From: Sweltsa coloradensis | Taxonomy: Eukaryota > Arthropoda > Insecta > Plecoptera > Chloroperlidae | Direction: 5' to 3' | Length of the DNA: 64,000 bases | Assembly (NCBI GenBank): GCA_024449915.1 | Contig: JAMZAV010000025.1 | Location: 1,180,001 to 1,244,000, forward strand | Part shown: positions 1 to 11,802 of the stretch, piece after piece | How the letters are laid out: each line of letters begins with the position of its first letter | How positions within the stretch are numbered: the first letter of the stretch is position 1 | Notes under the pieces: generated by a model | What the model was told of the DNA's origin: nothing | The model's input: only the letters and a program-made list of their open reading frames with translations | Database searches by the model: none | Translations under genes and position numbers: made by a program

Positions 1-3000
1 GACGAACCAACTAGGTGTAGTAAAAATCACTCTGATGCCTCGTTTTGTTGAATAAGTGATAGGTCAATGATAGTCCACGTGACCTTTGCTCGGCGATAGC
101 CTTGATTCAAGCGAGATTTAAAGCCCGTGTGTGTGTGGATGTAACGTTACAAACTGTGCACAGCTGTTGGTTTTTAGAGACAGCTCCCGCGTTGCGCGTA
201 TTTTGTCATCGGAACAATCCGACACCAGCAATCCTCACTTAACAATCTATACTTCTCATGCCAGAACACCTATTGTTAGTTTCACGAAGATATTATCCAT
301 GGAAAAGTTTCCTAAGAAAAATCATTGTGCTTTTTGGTTTGTTTGCTAAATTGGAGTATTTCGTCTTTTAAATAAAACAATTCGTATTTAGAGTTTTCCC
401 ACTCAGTCACAGAACTGATTTTCAGTGGGGGGCATATAGTTGGTTCAGTATTCACCATCAGAGGACCCGACTTAAACAAAAAAAACTCAAATGCAAACTC
501 AAACTCAATCACAAACAAAAATTCAATCTCAAACTCAAACTCAAACTCAAATTCAAACTCAAACTCAAACTCAAACTCAAACTTTTCCAAGCTCCTCTTA
601 ATCAAACGACAATAATTGATCGAACAAGTACACCTACCAGCTTTTAAAACATTACATTTTCGTTTTCTCGTTGGAAACCTGCCCAGAAACAATGATTGAA
701 TACCTCTGCCAACTTGACAAGTACACTGTACGGTGGTTCATTACGTTGGGCTCAGATGAGGGGCCCAAGCGCACGGAACCGAGGGGCGATTGCTTCAAAT
801 AAACTCACACATTCAATGGACTTTGGTATATTGGGCTTTATACTAATATATCACCACTCACCGTCTATAAGAGCATCATTAAATTAATTGAGACGTTAAC
901 TTAACAACAAACACAGCCATTAACATCAGCTTAATTGAAACGGAGAAAATATACTACTTCATAGGTATTTCGCTTTTGTGCCAGCTTTGTAGACGTGTTG
1001 TGAAATGAATGTTTAACAAAACATGTAACAATGTATCGAGTTAGTTGAAATCTTGACCAATAATATATTTTGTTTTATTTTAATTGACTTTCAAGTATTC
1101 CGAGTCATTGTACGCTCTTTTTTCGTTTCTTAATGCGGTTTGGTAGATACGTGTATATCTCATTAACGAAGTTATAATTCAATGTATGCATACCGTTTAA
1201 AAAAATTAAATAGCGCACATACAAGATTTAAAGGGGTTTTCACTCACTAAACTAAAAAAAATCATTCAGGTTAACTAGTAATGAAGTGACAACAAAAAAC
1301 ACACAGAACAGAAAAATGATTGAGGCTACCATGACCCGAAAAAAATGACAAACTTGGTAATTTTCAAGCTATGTTCTTTTGCAAAATCTCCGATAAGAAA
1401 TAAAACGGGGGCGATCTTTATGCTCCGCCCGTGAAAAAAAGATTGGCCTTTATTGACGTACTCGATAGCCTTTTCTGTAAATCATATATAATTTGTTTTT
1501 GTAATTTGTTCAAGTGTTTCGGTCAAAATTTGCTGATAACCAAGAAGGGGTGTGATTTTGGAATTCATATTTTTGCGTGTTTTAGTGTATATTTTTGCAC
1601 AGTTTCAAGACACGATACTATAATGGACCATTTTAGATTGGTACGATGCTCTTGTATCTATGCGGAACAAAAATAAGCAGGTTCAAGAAATTTTCCAAAT
1701 CTTCAATTTTCGCAAATTTCGGGATCAAGAAACTAAAAACTTCGTGTAAAGTCACAGTTACAAGATATAATTTTTAACCAGTCATTTTAGATATAGATAT
1801 GCGACAAAAATTAATTTTTGTGGGTAACAGCCCCCTTAAAGCGTTCTTGAAATTATGATAGTTTTTAATAATTCGTTATACATGAGGAGTTGGCGATCTA
1901 TTATTTTTAACTCATGGTTATAGAATCACTTGTGGATTTTTGGGAAGGTGCCAACAAATATTGTTCACGTGCTAGGCCTGTAGTGTTTGGTGACACATGC
2001 ACAACGGTCACCCATCTAAAAAAAGGGTTAATAAAACCTGCCCAGGGATATATGTTTCTCTACAGCTGCCTAACTAGCTAGATGAGAAGTAATGCCAAAG
2101 AAAGGGTTATTTTATAAAACTCAATTCACCTTTGGGGTGACAGGTTTCGAACCGGTGAACTCTCGAATTAGTCTTGCGTGCAACCTCTATCGGTATAACA
2201 AATAGCAAAGACATTGTCTATGTGTCTTAGTGTATCATTCGCTATCTTAAATGTTCGTATAATTGGATCCAAGTGTCTTCGTCTTGACAAGCAAATGATT
2301 CATCTAATGCGCGAGCTATTCTCAGACTTGTTAAGTTCCCTATTCTTGAACTTATCTCGTTCGACTTCAGGGTCATTCACTGACGATTTCTATCCACACA
2401 AATGTTCAAATTAAGGGGAATTAATTTTTTATGGAATATTAATTAACTGCTTAATATTATTCAATTAAAAAGGTGTATGTTTATTATAACGGAATCAATT
2501 TTAATTCATAATTAATAATTAATAATAATTTTTCAAGATAATATTATTGATTCAGTAATCCCGTTAAATTTTAATTTAATTAGTAAATGGTTACGTCTAC
2601 ACAAGCTTTAAATATGTTCAATTGAGAACTAATGCTATGTGGCCACATTATATTTTAAACATATGTTATACAATTATTTATTTTAAAATAGTGTAACTAT
2701 TTCACTTTCAACTATTTCCACTGCAAATCAGTTGTGTGACTGAGTGGGTAGACTCTTAATACAGATTTATTTTATTTATTTATAATATTATCGAGTCAGT
2801 AGAAAATGTACGTTTACATAATATTATATTTACATTGAATACAAACGAATAAAGTATGAGTGTGACATATAATGTGATTTACGCCAAATGTGTAAGGTCT
2901 ATTAGAATAGACGCTAAGGACAATTCCACCAATGGGAGTGTTTGCCGAATAACCAAATCGAGAAATAGAATAGATTGGTAAAAAGTAAAATATAAATAAA

Positions 3001-4044
3001 ATGTGAGGAGAATCGGGAATGAAAAGCAGACATCTCTGCATTTAAAAAATCAATTAAAAACGGCATAACATCTTCATTAATTGTGTATCCCTTGTATTTT
3101 ATCCAACTTCAGTCATTTTGCAAGTAAATATCTCACATTTCCTAGTTTTCCAGCAGAATAATATACAAGTTGTATTCGGATATCTCACAGCTTAGTAGTG
3201 TCTAAAACACATCAGTCTTCAGGTCCTTGATCTCCCTTGTTTACATAAGTAAGCCCACTCTTCTCCATGATTCGTTTATTCATTCGTGAACGTTATCTGT
3301 CTATTATGATGCAATGCCTTGTTTTGTTTAAGATTTGATGGTCTGTTGACTGTTGTGTGTTAAAACATCGTTATATTAGTTTACCATGTCATTCACAAAT
3401 TCATTAGTTCGTATTTTAAAACCATCATATCGATGCCGAACTTAGATTTTATGTAATGTTTATTTTTATTATTTTTGATATAAGGTTTATAAACATAAGC
3501 TCGCTTTAAGGACAATGTTAGCCTGTGATAAAAGCTACTGTAATAAGTTGCCTGTACAGAGGATTGAATCCCGGACCTCCGACTCTACTCTTGCCACTCA
3601 AGCATCTGGATCTAATTTGTTATTTAGTGTAGTTTATGTCTCTATGTCATAAATATATTTATAATTGTTATTATTGTTAGTAATAATATTTATATTTTAT
3701 GACGGGATTTTTTTTTTTATATATTTTGTATTTTTCATGATAGAACAGTGTAGGCATAGGCTTACAGATTTCCATTCTTGTAGAAAGGAATCACATTTAT
3801 ATAGGTAATGTGTTGAATCATATTTTAAATCTAAAAAAAACATGCGCATTTTTAAATAGCTCAATATATTCTGTGTGGGGTGGTTTATACGGCTGGGGGT
3901 AGCAAGCAACCCTCTCACTTCATCGAGAAAAGTTAAAACTATGATTTAATTTTGATGAAATATGAAGCAAGCATGTACGAAAAACTATCTACCCGTTCTT
4001 TATTTTGAAATATGCATTTCTGCTTGACATACGTTTATTATTAT
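1..4044. other. No gene recognised; AT-rich, degenerate repeats only
   Basis: The short open frames here (for example 131-349, 1431-1676, 2214-2414) match no family I know and lack exon signals. Apart from the hexamer repeat at 484-582, I see isolated minus-strand tRNA-like B-box remnants near 2150-2165 and 3545-3605, and a possible SINE tail word near 848-868. No exon resembling the missing first myostatin exon (a signal peptide plus an IKxxIL-type helix) is visible. Confidence 0.5.
484..582. repeat. AAACTC hexamer microsatellite
   Basis: This is an imperfect tandem array of a six-base unit (AAACTC and permutations), about 16 units with scattered substitutions. The minus strand reads as a Phe-Glu dipeptide run in the open frame 312-692. 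That frame is a by-product of the repeat, not a gene. Confidence 0.9.
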
Positions 4045-4340
4045 TAACATTGCCCTTCAACAAAGAAGATTCAGAATGTTTTTCGTGACCCAGAAACTTT
4101 TAAAATTTCAGTACTTTGCACCTCCACCGCAAGTGAAAGCTGGAACAAGCAAAGAAAAATAATTTATTTCTGTAGGCCTATCCGTTTTTGTGATAATTGG
4201 CACCTTCACCAATAACGAGATTTGAAAGCTTAGAAGAATCATATTATTTTATTTTGTTATTCTTTTTCGACAATTTACTGCAGAGTTCGTAGCTTCGCTT
4301 CGTCTTTTGGGTACTCCCGTATACCCTGCTTGTTTTCCAA
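4045..4340 (+). mobile_element. M-element copy A (degenerate short TIR-like element)
   Basis: This copy has the ordered family blocks: CCCTTCAACAA..GATTCAGAATGTTTTT..GTGACC (4051-4090), CACCTCCACC near 4120, and the 3' end CGTAGCTTCGCTTCGTCTTTTGGGTACTCCC near 4290-4316. The 5' CCGTCCG block is missing. It appears interrupted, since a second CACCTTCACCAA block occurs at about 4201. Non-coding. Confidence 0.65.
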
Positions 4341-4664
4341 ACAATAATGACTTGAATTTACGATAAACTTAACATGCAACTTACTGACATTTTCAATTTT
4401 GAAACAATATGCAATAAGAGCAAAGTGGCATAAGGAAGTACACAACGTTTCAATACCATACACACAGAGGTTATCGTGAATATGCTTCTTCAGTATTTTC
4501 TTGTTTATAAATCAACAAATTAACTCTCGGATGTTGCTTACGGCATAAATCAATTAAAACTTTATGTGCTTCATTGCTAGAATATTCTAATCATATTTGT
4601 AAAATATTCATTTGCTTAGTACAATTGTGAAACTAAGCACTTTGCCTGATGTACTTTAAACTTT

Positions 4665-4666
<2 letters not shown>

Positions 4667-4744
<78 letters not shown>
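4667..4744. repeat. (TAA)n microsatellite
   Basis: About 26 perfect TAA/AAT units directly precede a truncated SINE-A copy. The minus strand reads as a poly-Tyr run in one frame, which is not a real protein. Confidence 0.97.
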
Positions 4745-4746
<2 letters not shown>

Positions 4747-4763
4747 CATATTATTGTTATTTT

Positions 4764-4905
4764 GGAGGACGCTGGTTTGATCTCAGCCACCGGCAATCTT
4801 GACTGAAGGATTGTATAAGGTTTGCTCAGTCTAGGTGAACGCTTGGATAGTGCAAGTAACATTTTTTGAACACTCCTTCACAATCACCCAAATAAATTGA
4901 TTCCG
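4764..4905 (+). mobile_element. SINE-A fragment
   Basis: This copy keeps the B-box end of the tRNA-like head (GGTTTGATCTC) and the diagnostic body GGCAATCTTGACTGAAGG..CTCAGTC, then a diverged middle. The 5' half of the head is absent, and the TAA microsatellite lies where it should be. Confidence 0.7.
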
Positions 4906-4927
4906 CTGTGAATACATGATTGAGGGA

Positions 4928-4941
4928 GGGGGGGGGGGGGG
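4928..4941. repeat. G homopolymer (14 bp)
   Basis: An uninterrupted run of 14 G follows GAGGGAG. It is one of several long G or C runs in the window. Confidence 0.95.
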
Positions 4942-5419
4942 TCGCAATGCGTTAACTGATATAAACCCTACAACGGCCATTCCTACGATAACACATTTTG
5001 AAAAATCATATCACTTTTCGTGTTAAATTAATGTAGGCTTAATCGCCCAAGATGAAAATCTTTGAACATTGTTTGTGTTCTTGTTATTAGTAGTTATACC
5101 TATATTACGTTTTGGTTGACTATAGGTTAACTCAGATAGTCTGACTATTCGTATCATCTATATAACTCCATGCTCGTTTCATAAAACATGGCGATCGGTA
5201 TTATCATCATCGCTGTCACTTCTCCAAAACGCTTAATTAAGCTGCGAGTCATATTTTATTAGGAATCGTGTTGATTTGTGTGAAAATCTGCTTTTTGTAT
5301 ACGTCGTGTATTTAATTTTTGTACAGATTGAGTACTAGTTATTATATAAATTTATATTTTATTAAAATAATATTATTTGCGCGAGAAATTGGCAATGAAG
5401 TAATTAAAATAAAAAAAAA

Positions 5420-6430
5420 ATGTGTGACGCCTGCCCAGGATGCAATTCATTCCCCTCTTCTGGGCCCCGATTCATGTACATTTATCCCGGGTATAGGTGG
5501 TATAAGGACGGTATAATGCAGGACATGGCAGGATAAGGCCTGGTTAAGTCTGGGCAACTCTCATCCAATCAAAAATTTCCAATCCAACAACAAACACAAC
5601 AAATGTTATTTTCCACTGCATTCCACAGCCATGTAAATCAGCAGATTAGCAAAAGAACACTGAAAATTTGCACCATCTTTTGTTTTACATTTTCATTTAG
5701 TGACAGGAGATTGCGTGAGTTTATTAAAAGAAAAGAAAAGGCTTATAATTGCCGTAAATTTTGGAATAGCCTAGGACTATCATATCATATTGTTTATCTT
5801 CATTAGGCTTTTAGTAATCAAAACTAGTTATTTGTGCGTTGTATGTCAGAACAAGGTCGTGCTGGCCTAGGGTTGGCTAGAAGAGGCCTAGGGCTTGTCA
5901 AACATGTAATGTTAGTATTAATTTTACCTAGTCCTATAGCCTAATGGAACTTTAGGCCTACACTGTTGTATTATGAATAATTTTCTACATCTGGGCCTAG
6001 GCCCGGGACGGTTTCTGATTTGTTTTATGAGAGTTATGACAACTTTTCTCGTTTTACACATAGATGCAAAATTTAAAATGTCTGCCATCTGTTAACGTAT
6101 TTTCTTATCCCCGGTCGAGGCGAGATAAGTCTTCATGAATTGGATTCGGAGTTATACCGCACTTATACCACCTAACTCGGCTTATACCGGGATAAAAATG
6201 TACATGAATCGGGGCCCAGGTGTCTAACTAAGAATGTTGCGGAAAAGACAATTGTGATGGGATGTCTGAGACCTGTTTAAAGAGGACTCAATCCCTTGCA
6301 TTCGCATTAACGACGGAGGAAAACCTCGGGAAAAAAATCAGTCAGGATTGCCGGTCTCGACTGGATTTAAATCCGGGATCTTCCGCATTGGAGTCGTGCG
6401 CTTAACGCTCGAGCCAACATTGTCGGAGCA
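5420..6430 (-). mobile_element. SINE-A copy in reverse, split by a TIR element
   Basis: The minus strand carries a SINE-A copy in two pieces. The tRNA-like head and body lie at about 6240-6430, with GAGGACTCAATCCC, CAGTCAGGATTGCCGGTCTCGA and the reversed B box. The tail continues to 6220 and resumes at 5459 down to about 5420, where CCCCTCTTC and the preceding CCTG..TGCAA words align with the tail of the intact copy at 8444-8690. The gap is filled exactly by the TIR element at 5460-6219. Confidence 0.75.
5460..6219. mobile_element. Non-autonomous DNA element with ~60-bp terminal inverted repeats
   Basis: The left end CTGGGCCCCGATTCATGTAC is repeated in inverse at the right end, and the match continues through TTTATCCCGG-TATA, a GGTGGTATAAG block and CGGTATAA for about 60 bp with small indels. 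The interior (~640 bp) is rich in AGGCCTAGG words and has a 67-codon open frame (5603-5806) without similarity I recognise. There is no transposase, so it is probably a MITE-like deletion derivative. The G/C-rich ends recall PIF/Harbinger-type elements, but I cannot define the target duplication and that class is a guess. Confidence 0.7.
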
Positions 6431-7107
6431 ATGATGTAGTTTTACTATGTTTCTCATCATACATTGTTTGTGTTTAATAGCATTGAATCTTATCAGGATT
6501 CAATAACAGTTGTACATATTTTTATAACTAGAGATCGCTCTTAGGTCTAAACGATGCATATTAATAGCTACTAATTCACTGTCAATCATTAAATCTAGAT
6601 CATGTTTGTGTTCGTATCACATTTGATGACGTATTTTGTCGGTTGGAAACGTTTTCACATTCGTGGCCGCCTTAGATATGGCATGATTCTTATCAACAAT
6701 GGCAACTGCGTTTTATTTACCAATCTAATTGCGGAGGACGCTCGTAAAAAGTCGTTTTACGCACAAGAACAAACTTAGCGTAAATATTCAATAGTTTGCC
6801 AAAACTGCTAACATTAGATTGGAGGACGAATTAGTAGGGAAAAGTGTACTACAACTCATAATTCGGGCATCATATATGTACAGTCCAGTATATTATAATA
6901 TGCTCACTGATGAAAGACGAAGACATGACGTGTGTTTCGTTTCCTTGGTCTAGACCAGGTTCATTCATGGCTACTCGAATGTAGAAACTATCGTGTGCAT
7001 TTACACACTTTTCTGCAATCAGCTAAAACTAATTATATTAGTGCCTACTGAAATATAGAACCATATGGGAGTTCTTCTTCTTGGGATTTAATTTGATTTG
7101 AGTTTTG

Positions 7108-7256
7108 TTGCTTGAATATTGCTATTCGAGACGATGAGTGGTGATATATAGGTTGAAAGACAATTACAAAAAAAGACGTAACTTATACCTAGGCGGGATT
7201 CGAACCCACGTCTTCGTAGTGTCATACGCTTTGGACCAGCGCCCTATAATCGTATA
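7108..7256 (-). mobile_element. SINE-B copy with tRNA-derived head and shared tail
   Basis: The minus strand reads a tRNA-like head at about 7256-7190 (AGGGCGCTGGTCC..., B box GGGTTCGAATCCCG) followed by the tail TATCACCACTCATCGTCTCGAATAGC near 7150-7116. The head matches the plus-strand copy at 41375-41445 nearly base for base. The tail matches the 3' part of the 5S-headed element at 40208. Confidence 0.75.
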
Positions 7257-7397
7257 TTTTTTTATATGTAAGTGAATATGTGAGGTGGACAAATGCACTC
7301 ATGTTAAAATTTGGATACAGTTTTAAACAAATCAGCGTATTGCCTCCTACCTGACGACAAGAATTACCAAGGTTGTCTTGAATTAGCCCGGCTGATT

Positions 7398-7490
7398 ATG
7401 ATCGTGTCCAGCTTGATTGGTCGGTATGCTGGTCTCTAGTTGGCCATTGTTCGCTTATCGATGGTGCCGACTGCCGGCACATGCAGGGTT
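7398..7490 (-). repeat. Dispersed repeat R-C, copy 1
   Basis: The minus strand contains GTCGGCACCATCGATAAGCG AACAATGGCCAACTAGAGACC followed by CCAATCAAGCTGGACACGATC. The same ordered words occur on the plus strand at 24958, 41958 and 46698. Function and class are unknown; two other copies sit next to a reversed tRNA-like B box, suggesting a SINE body. Confidence 0.65.
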
Positions 7491-7499
7491 TGCATTTGT

Positions 7500-8000
7500 A
7501 TGTATTTTATTTTTTATATGTTAGACATTATACAAAGCAAACATGATAAGAATCGTCATAATAGTAAAAATAATATAATAATATGAAATCAAATCAAAAG
7601 TCACAAAGCAATAGATTACACTTCATATTATTACAATAAAAATAGCTTAAAATAGTCGATAAATAATTAAAATATACAATAAAATCAGTATTACAACACA
7701 TTATGTTCAATAAATAGTTTGCCACAACAATACAAAATCTCCACTGCTACAATATTTAGAGGAAATACCGTATTCTCACGTATATTTACGCATTCTTTCT
7801 TAATGTAATGTTTGCAAATTAATAAGCTAACAAATAAAAATTAAAAATTAATACTCCAGATAAAGAGTTTTTTTTTTAAATAGATAATAATTGATGACAT
7901 AATGATACAAGTAAACACCAATTACATAAAATATGAAACACATTACATAAGCACATTTAAAGCTGTTTGGATGTTATCAGTATACAGACGTGCTCACGAG
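7500..8000. other. AT-rich stretch, nothing recognised
   Basis: This stretch is very AT-rich, with scattered ATAAT and ACAACA words. It resembles the AT-rich stretch at 62800-63000 only loosely, and no coding signal is seen. Confidence 0.4.
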
Positions 8001-8194
8001 CTAAGTTGCCACCTTTCGGGCGTGTGTCCAATGTTTAGTTTTGTATACGCACGTCACGAAATTGTCATTTAACGATGTCGTCGACTCGTAAGTATTATAA
8101 TAACCAAATAAAAAGTATTTGTATTGTTCGCAGTTTTCTCTTTTAAGGAAGCTCCAAAATGCATCAACTTTTCGTTCGTTCAATGCCTTTGTGC

Positions 8195-8443
8195 TTGGGG
8201 AAAGTCTCACGATTAAAACGAACATGACCTTCGATTTACACGCGTGCTTTTGTTAAAATTGATCTTCAACAATGATACAGAATGTTTTTAGTGTCCCTGG
8301 CGATCAGGGGGACGGGGCCCCCTCATCCCCCCCCACAAAAAAAAGACGGCATATTTATATACTCGGCACCTTCACCAAATGGATGTTGAACACCCTATAA
8401 AACGTGGTACTTCTCTCCCTCGTTTGGGTACTCCCTACCGACA
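8195..8443 (+). mobile_element. M-element copy B
   Basis: This copy has GTCTCACGATTAAAACGAAC, the CGATTTACACGCG block, CAACAATGATACAGAATGTT and a GGGGACGGGGCCCC block, then ACTCGGCACCTTCACCAAA and a final TTTGGGTACTCCC at about 8425. A full SINE-A copy begins immediately after this 3' end. Confidence 0.75.
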
Positions 8444-8690
8444 GTGTTGGCTCGGGCGCTAAGCGCTCTACTCTGATTTGGGAGGTCCCGGGTTCGAATC
8501 CCGTCGAGACCGGCAATCCAGACTGAAGGTTTTTTCCAAGGTTTTCCTCAGTCGTTAAGGCGAATGCAAGGGATTGAGTCCTCTTAAATAGCCCTCGGAC
8601 ATCCCTTCACAATTTCCTATCCGCACATACCTTGTTCACCTGAAGAGGGGCTCATTGCACCCTATAACAGGTTTCCCACGATAAAAATTT
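8444..8690 (+). mobile_element. SINE-A, near full-length copy (tRNA-derived)
   Basis: The tRNA-like head starts at about 8449 with an A box (TGGCTCGGGCG) and B box (GGTTCGAATCC). It is followed by GAGACCGGCAATCC, ACTGAAGGTTTTTTCCAAGG, CCTCAGTCGTTAAGGCGAAT, GGGATTGAGTCCTCTTAAA and the tail CACCTGAAGAGGGG. It ends in A/T-rich sequence. The head does not fold as a usable tRNA, so this is a SINE promoter rather than a tRNA gene. It and the copy at 62085 are the best family references here. Confidence 0.85.
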
Positions 8691-9616
8691 AAAAATTTTA
8701 TCCTGTACTTTTTTTTTGTATTCTATAATCTCAAAGAAGGACGTAACCTCTAGTAGCCTATCTGGGTAACCGGAAATACCGAACCAATGATACAGCCTTC
8801 ATTATTCTATGCACTCTTTATTGGTTGTACAATCCAAAATAGAGTCCAATGAAAAGTGTTGTACTAAACTTCGTGCCACGCGTAACCGTTGTAAGGTGCG
8901 TGGGTCGACATTGTTCGTCTGTCAGTGCCACTCCGAAAGACACGTGGGAGTAATTTGACAGTGCTGGTCGCTTTGTGTTCCTCCAGGCGCGACACAACAA
9001 GTAAACAAATCAAGAACATTTTCCTCGTCTTGGTCTCAATATGTTATGTTACAGCTATTTTCATTAGGGTTTAATTAACTTAATGGGGTACGTTGTTGAG
9101 TTTTTTCCTTTGCAAGGATTTCATAGGATGAAGATGTTCAGTTCATGAATGAATGAGTAAAAAATTAAATATGAATGGATCGTTGATTTTGAGAAGTAGT
9201 AAAAAGCTCAAATTTTGAATTAGCGATAGTCGTTAGTCACAATATGTTTTTTTCCGGGCACCTTATACAAACGCTTTTATGTGCTTACAAATTTTCGTTT
9301 TAAGGTTATCATCTTAATTTGATTTGGATTATTTGTAAACTCTTAGACCTACCAATCGCGTTTTTAATAATACAATACAATTTATTATCCAAATCCTTTC
9401 CCATTTATTTAATTACGTATCAGTTCGTCATTATTCAAACGTCGACATTTGCTTCTCATCAAGAGCTCAATTAGAAAACGTCACCTCTATGTACCCTTGA
9501 AATCCGGAAAGTCGGTGGCACACTCGACGAATCATTAAGCCTTCTCATGATTTTTCTCTTTGAGGACAATCAGATGCTCAAAATGCTAGAACGTGGTACA
9601 CACAATAGTTTAACCC

Positions 9617-9870
9617 TATGCATCACTTTTACTTCCGTCCATCTGACCGCGTGTCACGTCTCACGACCTCCGATTGACACGCGGTCTTTGTTGATATTGC
9701 CCTTCAACAAGAACGATACATAATGATTTTTGGGACTTTAAGGGTCAGGGGAAGGGGTTAGTTTTTTTTAAAAGGAGCACTACTCTCTACTCGGCACCTA
9801 TACCAAAAAATTGTTTTGCTGGTAGAGATTTTATTGTACGTATTTGTTATTCATCGTAGGTCTGTTTATT
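9617..9870 (+). mobile_element. M-element copy C
   Basis: This copy contains CACTTTTACTTCCGTCCATC, GTGTCACGTCTCACGA, CCTCCGATTGACACGCG, TTGATATTGCCCTTCAACAAG and CTACTCGGCACCTATACCAA. The 3' end is diverged. Confidence 0.75.
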
Positions 9871-10103
9871 AAGTTGGTTTACACCCTATTTTTGGAACCC
9901 CCATGAACTTTATTTTTAAAAATAAAAATTTCTCGTAGGAAACTTGCTCAGGGACACTATACTCTGTTCATATCTCTCTCAGGTGGCAAACTATAGGAGA
10001 AGAGTTTTGGCGTAGTTGTATTTCCTAGGTCTTTCATTTAATTTTACCCAGCATTAGTATGATAGCGAGAAAACAACATTGGAAAAACTAAATGTCATGA
10101 TTG

Positions 10104-10216
10104 CCAGTGGCGAGTATCGATTCAGCAACCTCTTGATTAGAAGTATCGCACGATACCTCTATCGATGACACGAGGCATCGAGGCTATGATCGATACTAAT
10201 TATATTTCAACATTGG
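10104..10216. mobile_element. Possible hAT-like remnant rich in ATCGAT
   Basis: The stretch begins TTGCCAGTGGCGAGTATCGA and ends CGATACTA...CAACATTGGTG. The two ends are roughly inverted around several ATCGAT/TATCG words, a style typical of hAT subterminal regions. It is short and degenerate with no transposase, so the class call is tentative. Confidence 0.3.
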
Positions 10217-10344
10217 TGTAATAACTGAATTGCATTTTCTTTGAACCCGAATACAGATTAAAGTTTATCTTAATTTTATTTCTTCTCAGTAACAAAGTTC
10301 TGCTTTTTACGTCACAGGTTACGTTACGACACAGAATAACGTTT

Positions 10345-10966
10345 CCAGAGCACTCTTACCGATATTTTGAAAGTCAACAGAAAATGGCTAAATGTTGGTT
10401 GGATGAAAGATGAACTTGAATAAAAAAGGAAAAAAATAACTATTTTTTTTGACGGGACAAAAGCTCTATTTTGGCCAAAATATGCAAATTTTGGTTCATA
10501 ACGGAAATGAATGTTTTAGATGCAATATTTAATTTTTAGCTATGATTTTTTTTTATTGCTTCAACACACCTTTGTCTCTGGACTGAGTAGAAGGGAAACT
10601 AATTTTATGAAATAACTTTTGATGAACGATTTTTTTCGTGTTCCGGTTCAAAACTCTTTTTTGTACCATGTGACAAAAAAAATCGTACATCGAACATTAT
10701 TTCAGAAAATTCTTTTCCCTTATACTCAGTCCAGAGACAAAGGAGTGTTGAAGCAATAAAAAAATCATAGCTAAAGATTAAATATTGCATCCAAAACATT
10801 CATTTCCGTAATGACCCAAAATTTGCAAAGAATGGCCAAAATAGAGCTTTTGTCCCGTCCAAAAAAAAAGTTATTTTTTTTCCTTTTTTATTCAAGTTCA
10901 TCTTTCATCCAACCAACTTTTAGCCATTTTCCGTTGACTTTCAAAATATCTGTAAGAGTGCTCTGG
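10345..10966. mobile_element. 622-bp long inverted repeat (palindromic/foldback-type element)
   Basis: The left arm 10345-10636 and right arm 10673-10966 are reverse complements over ~290 bp with scattered mismatches and small indels, separated by a ~36-bp loop. The arms start with CCAGAGCACTCTTAC and end with its complement. Each arm holds the block TTGCTTCAACACACCTTTGT (or its complement) and a long A/T homopolymer region. A transcript through it would fold into a ~290-bp hairpin. No open frame is conserved between the arms; the minus-strand frame 10605-10799 lies within the palindrome and looks non-coding. No convincing target duplication is seen. Confidence 0.85.
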
Positions 10967-11431
10967 AATAGCTAATCTATTCAGATCTAAAATGCACCAA
11001 CAATCCAAAAGTTATTTTCTTAACCATCTCAGTAGCTTAGCGTAGATTTGTACCGCCAAACGAAAAATTTTCGCAGGAAAACCAATAGTTAAAAATCTTT
11101 TTTCTCTCAGTCAGCCTCTAGAAAACCAGTTGAAAATTAATGTCACAAAAACACAACTACCTACGTTGAATGGTGTGCTTGGGCGAATTGAAGTTTGAAA
11201 TTATTTTGAAGAGACGACATTTGCCGTGTGCCCGATCAGAAAAATGGAAAAATTTTGATTTTCTAAAAGAGTCAGGTTTCAAAGCCATTCATCATATTTT
11301 GACTTGATATCATATTTGGTAAATTAGAAAAAACGCGGTCGAATAGCAGATTTCTCGCTTTGGTCATATAAATTACTTCTGAAAATTCAAACTGATACCT
11401 TCAAAGCAATAACCACCAGTAATAAGTGATT

Positions 11432-11749
11432 AAAATTGCATAAGAAAACATATTTTCGCTTCGTTGCCGTTTCTGAGAATCATAAGTTATCTCGATTATT
11501 ATTGCAACTTTGTACGGTTGTCAAGCAAGAAGCAAGGATTGATGTAAACAAATTAAAGTGTAGATTATAAACCTACATTGTTATTAATGATGAAAATTGC
11601 ATAAGAAAACATATTTTCGCTTCGTTGCGGTTTCTGAGAATTACAACTTATCTTGATTATTATTAGTTAAACGCAACTTTGTATGGTTGTCAAGCAAGAA
11701 GCAAGGATAGATTCAAACAAATTGAAGCGTAGATTATAAACCTAAATTG
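11432..11749. repeat. Direct duplication, period ~161 bp
   Basis: Copy 1 (11432-11580) and copy 2 (11593-11749) both run from AAAATTGCATAAGAAAACAT through CGCTTCGTTGC, GGTTGTCAAGCAAGAAGCAA and TAGATTATAAACCTA. Copy 2 has a short insertion (AGTTAAACG) and several substitutions, indicating a moderately old event. Non-coding. Confidence 0.85.
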
Positions 11750-11802
11750 ATGTTACATTTGACAAAAATTGTAACCTCTCAACAAAAACTCATTTAAATT
11801 TG

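Noticed and set aside
312..692. Minus-strand protein with a Phe-Glu repeat
   Set aside because: Produced by the AAACTC microsatellite; the flanking residues show no domain.
4665..4862. Minus-strand poly-tyrosine protein
   Set aside because: Produced by the TAA microsatellite.
8449..8520. A functional tRNA gene (also 41375, 62085)
   Set aside because: A and B boxes are present but the arms do not fold properly, and each is joined to a repeated SINE body.
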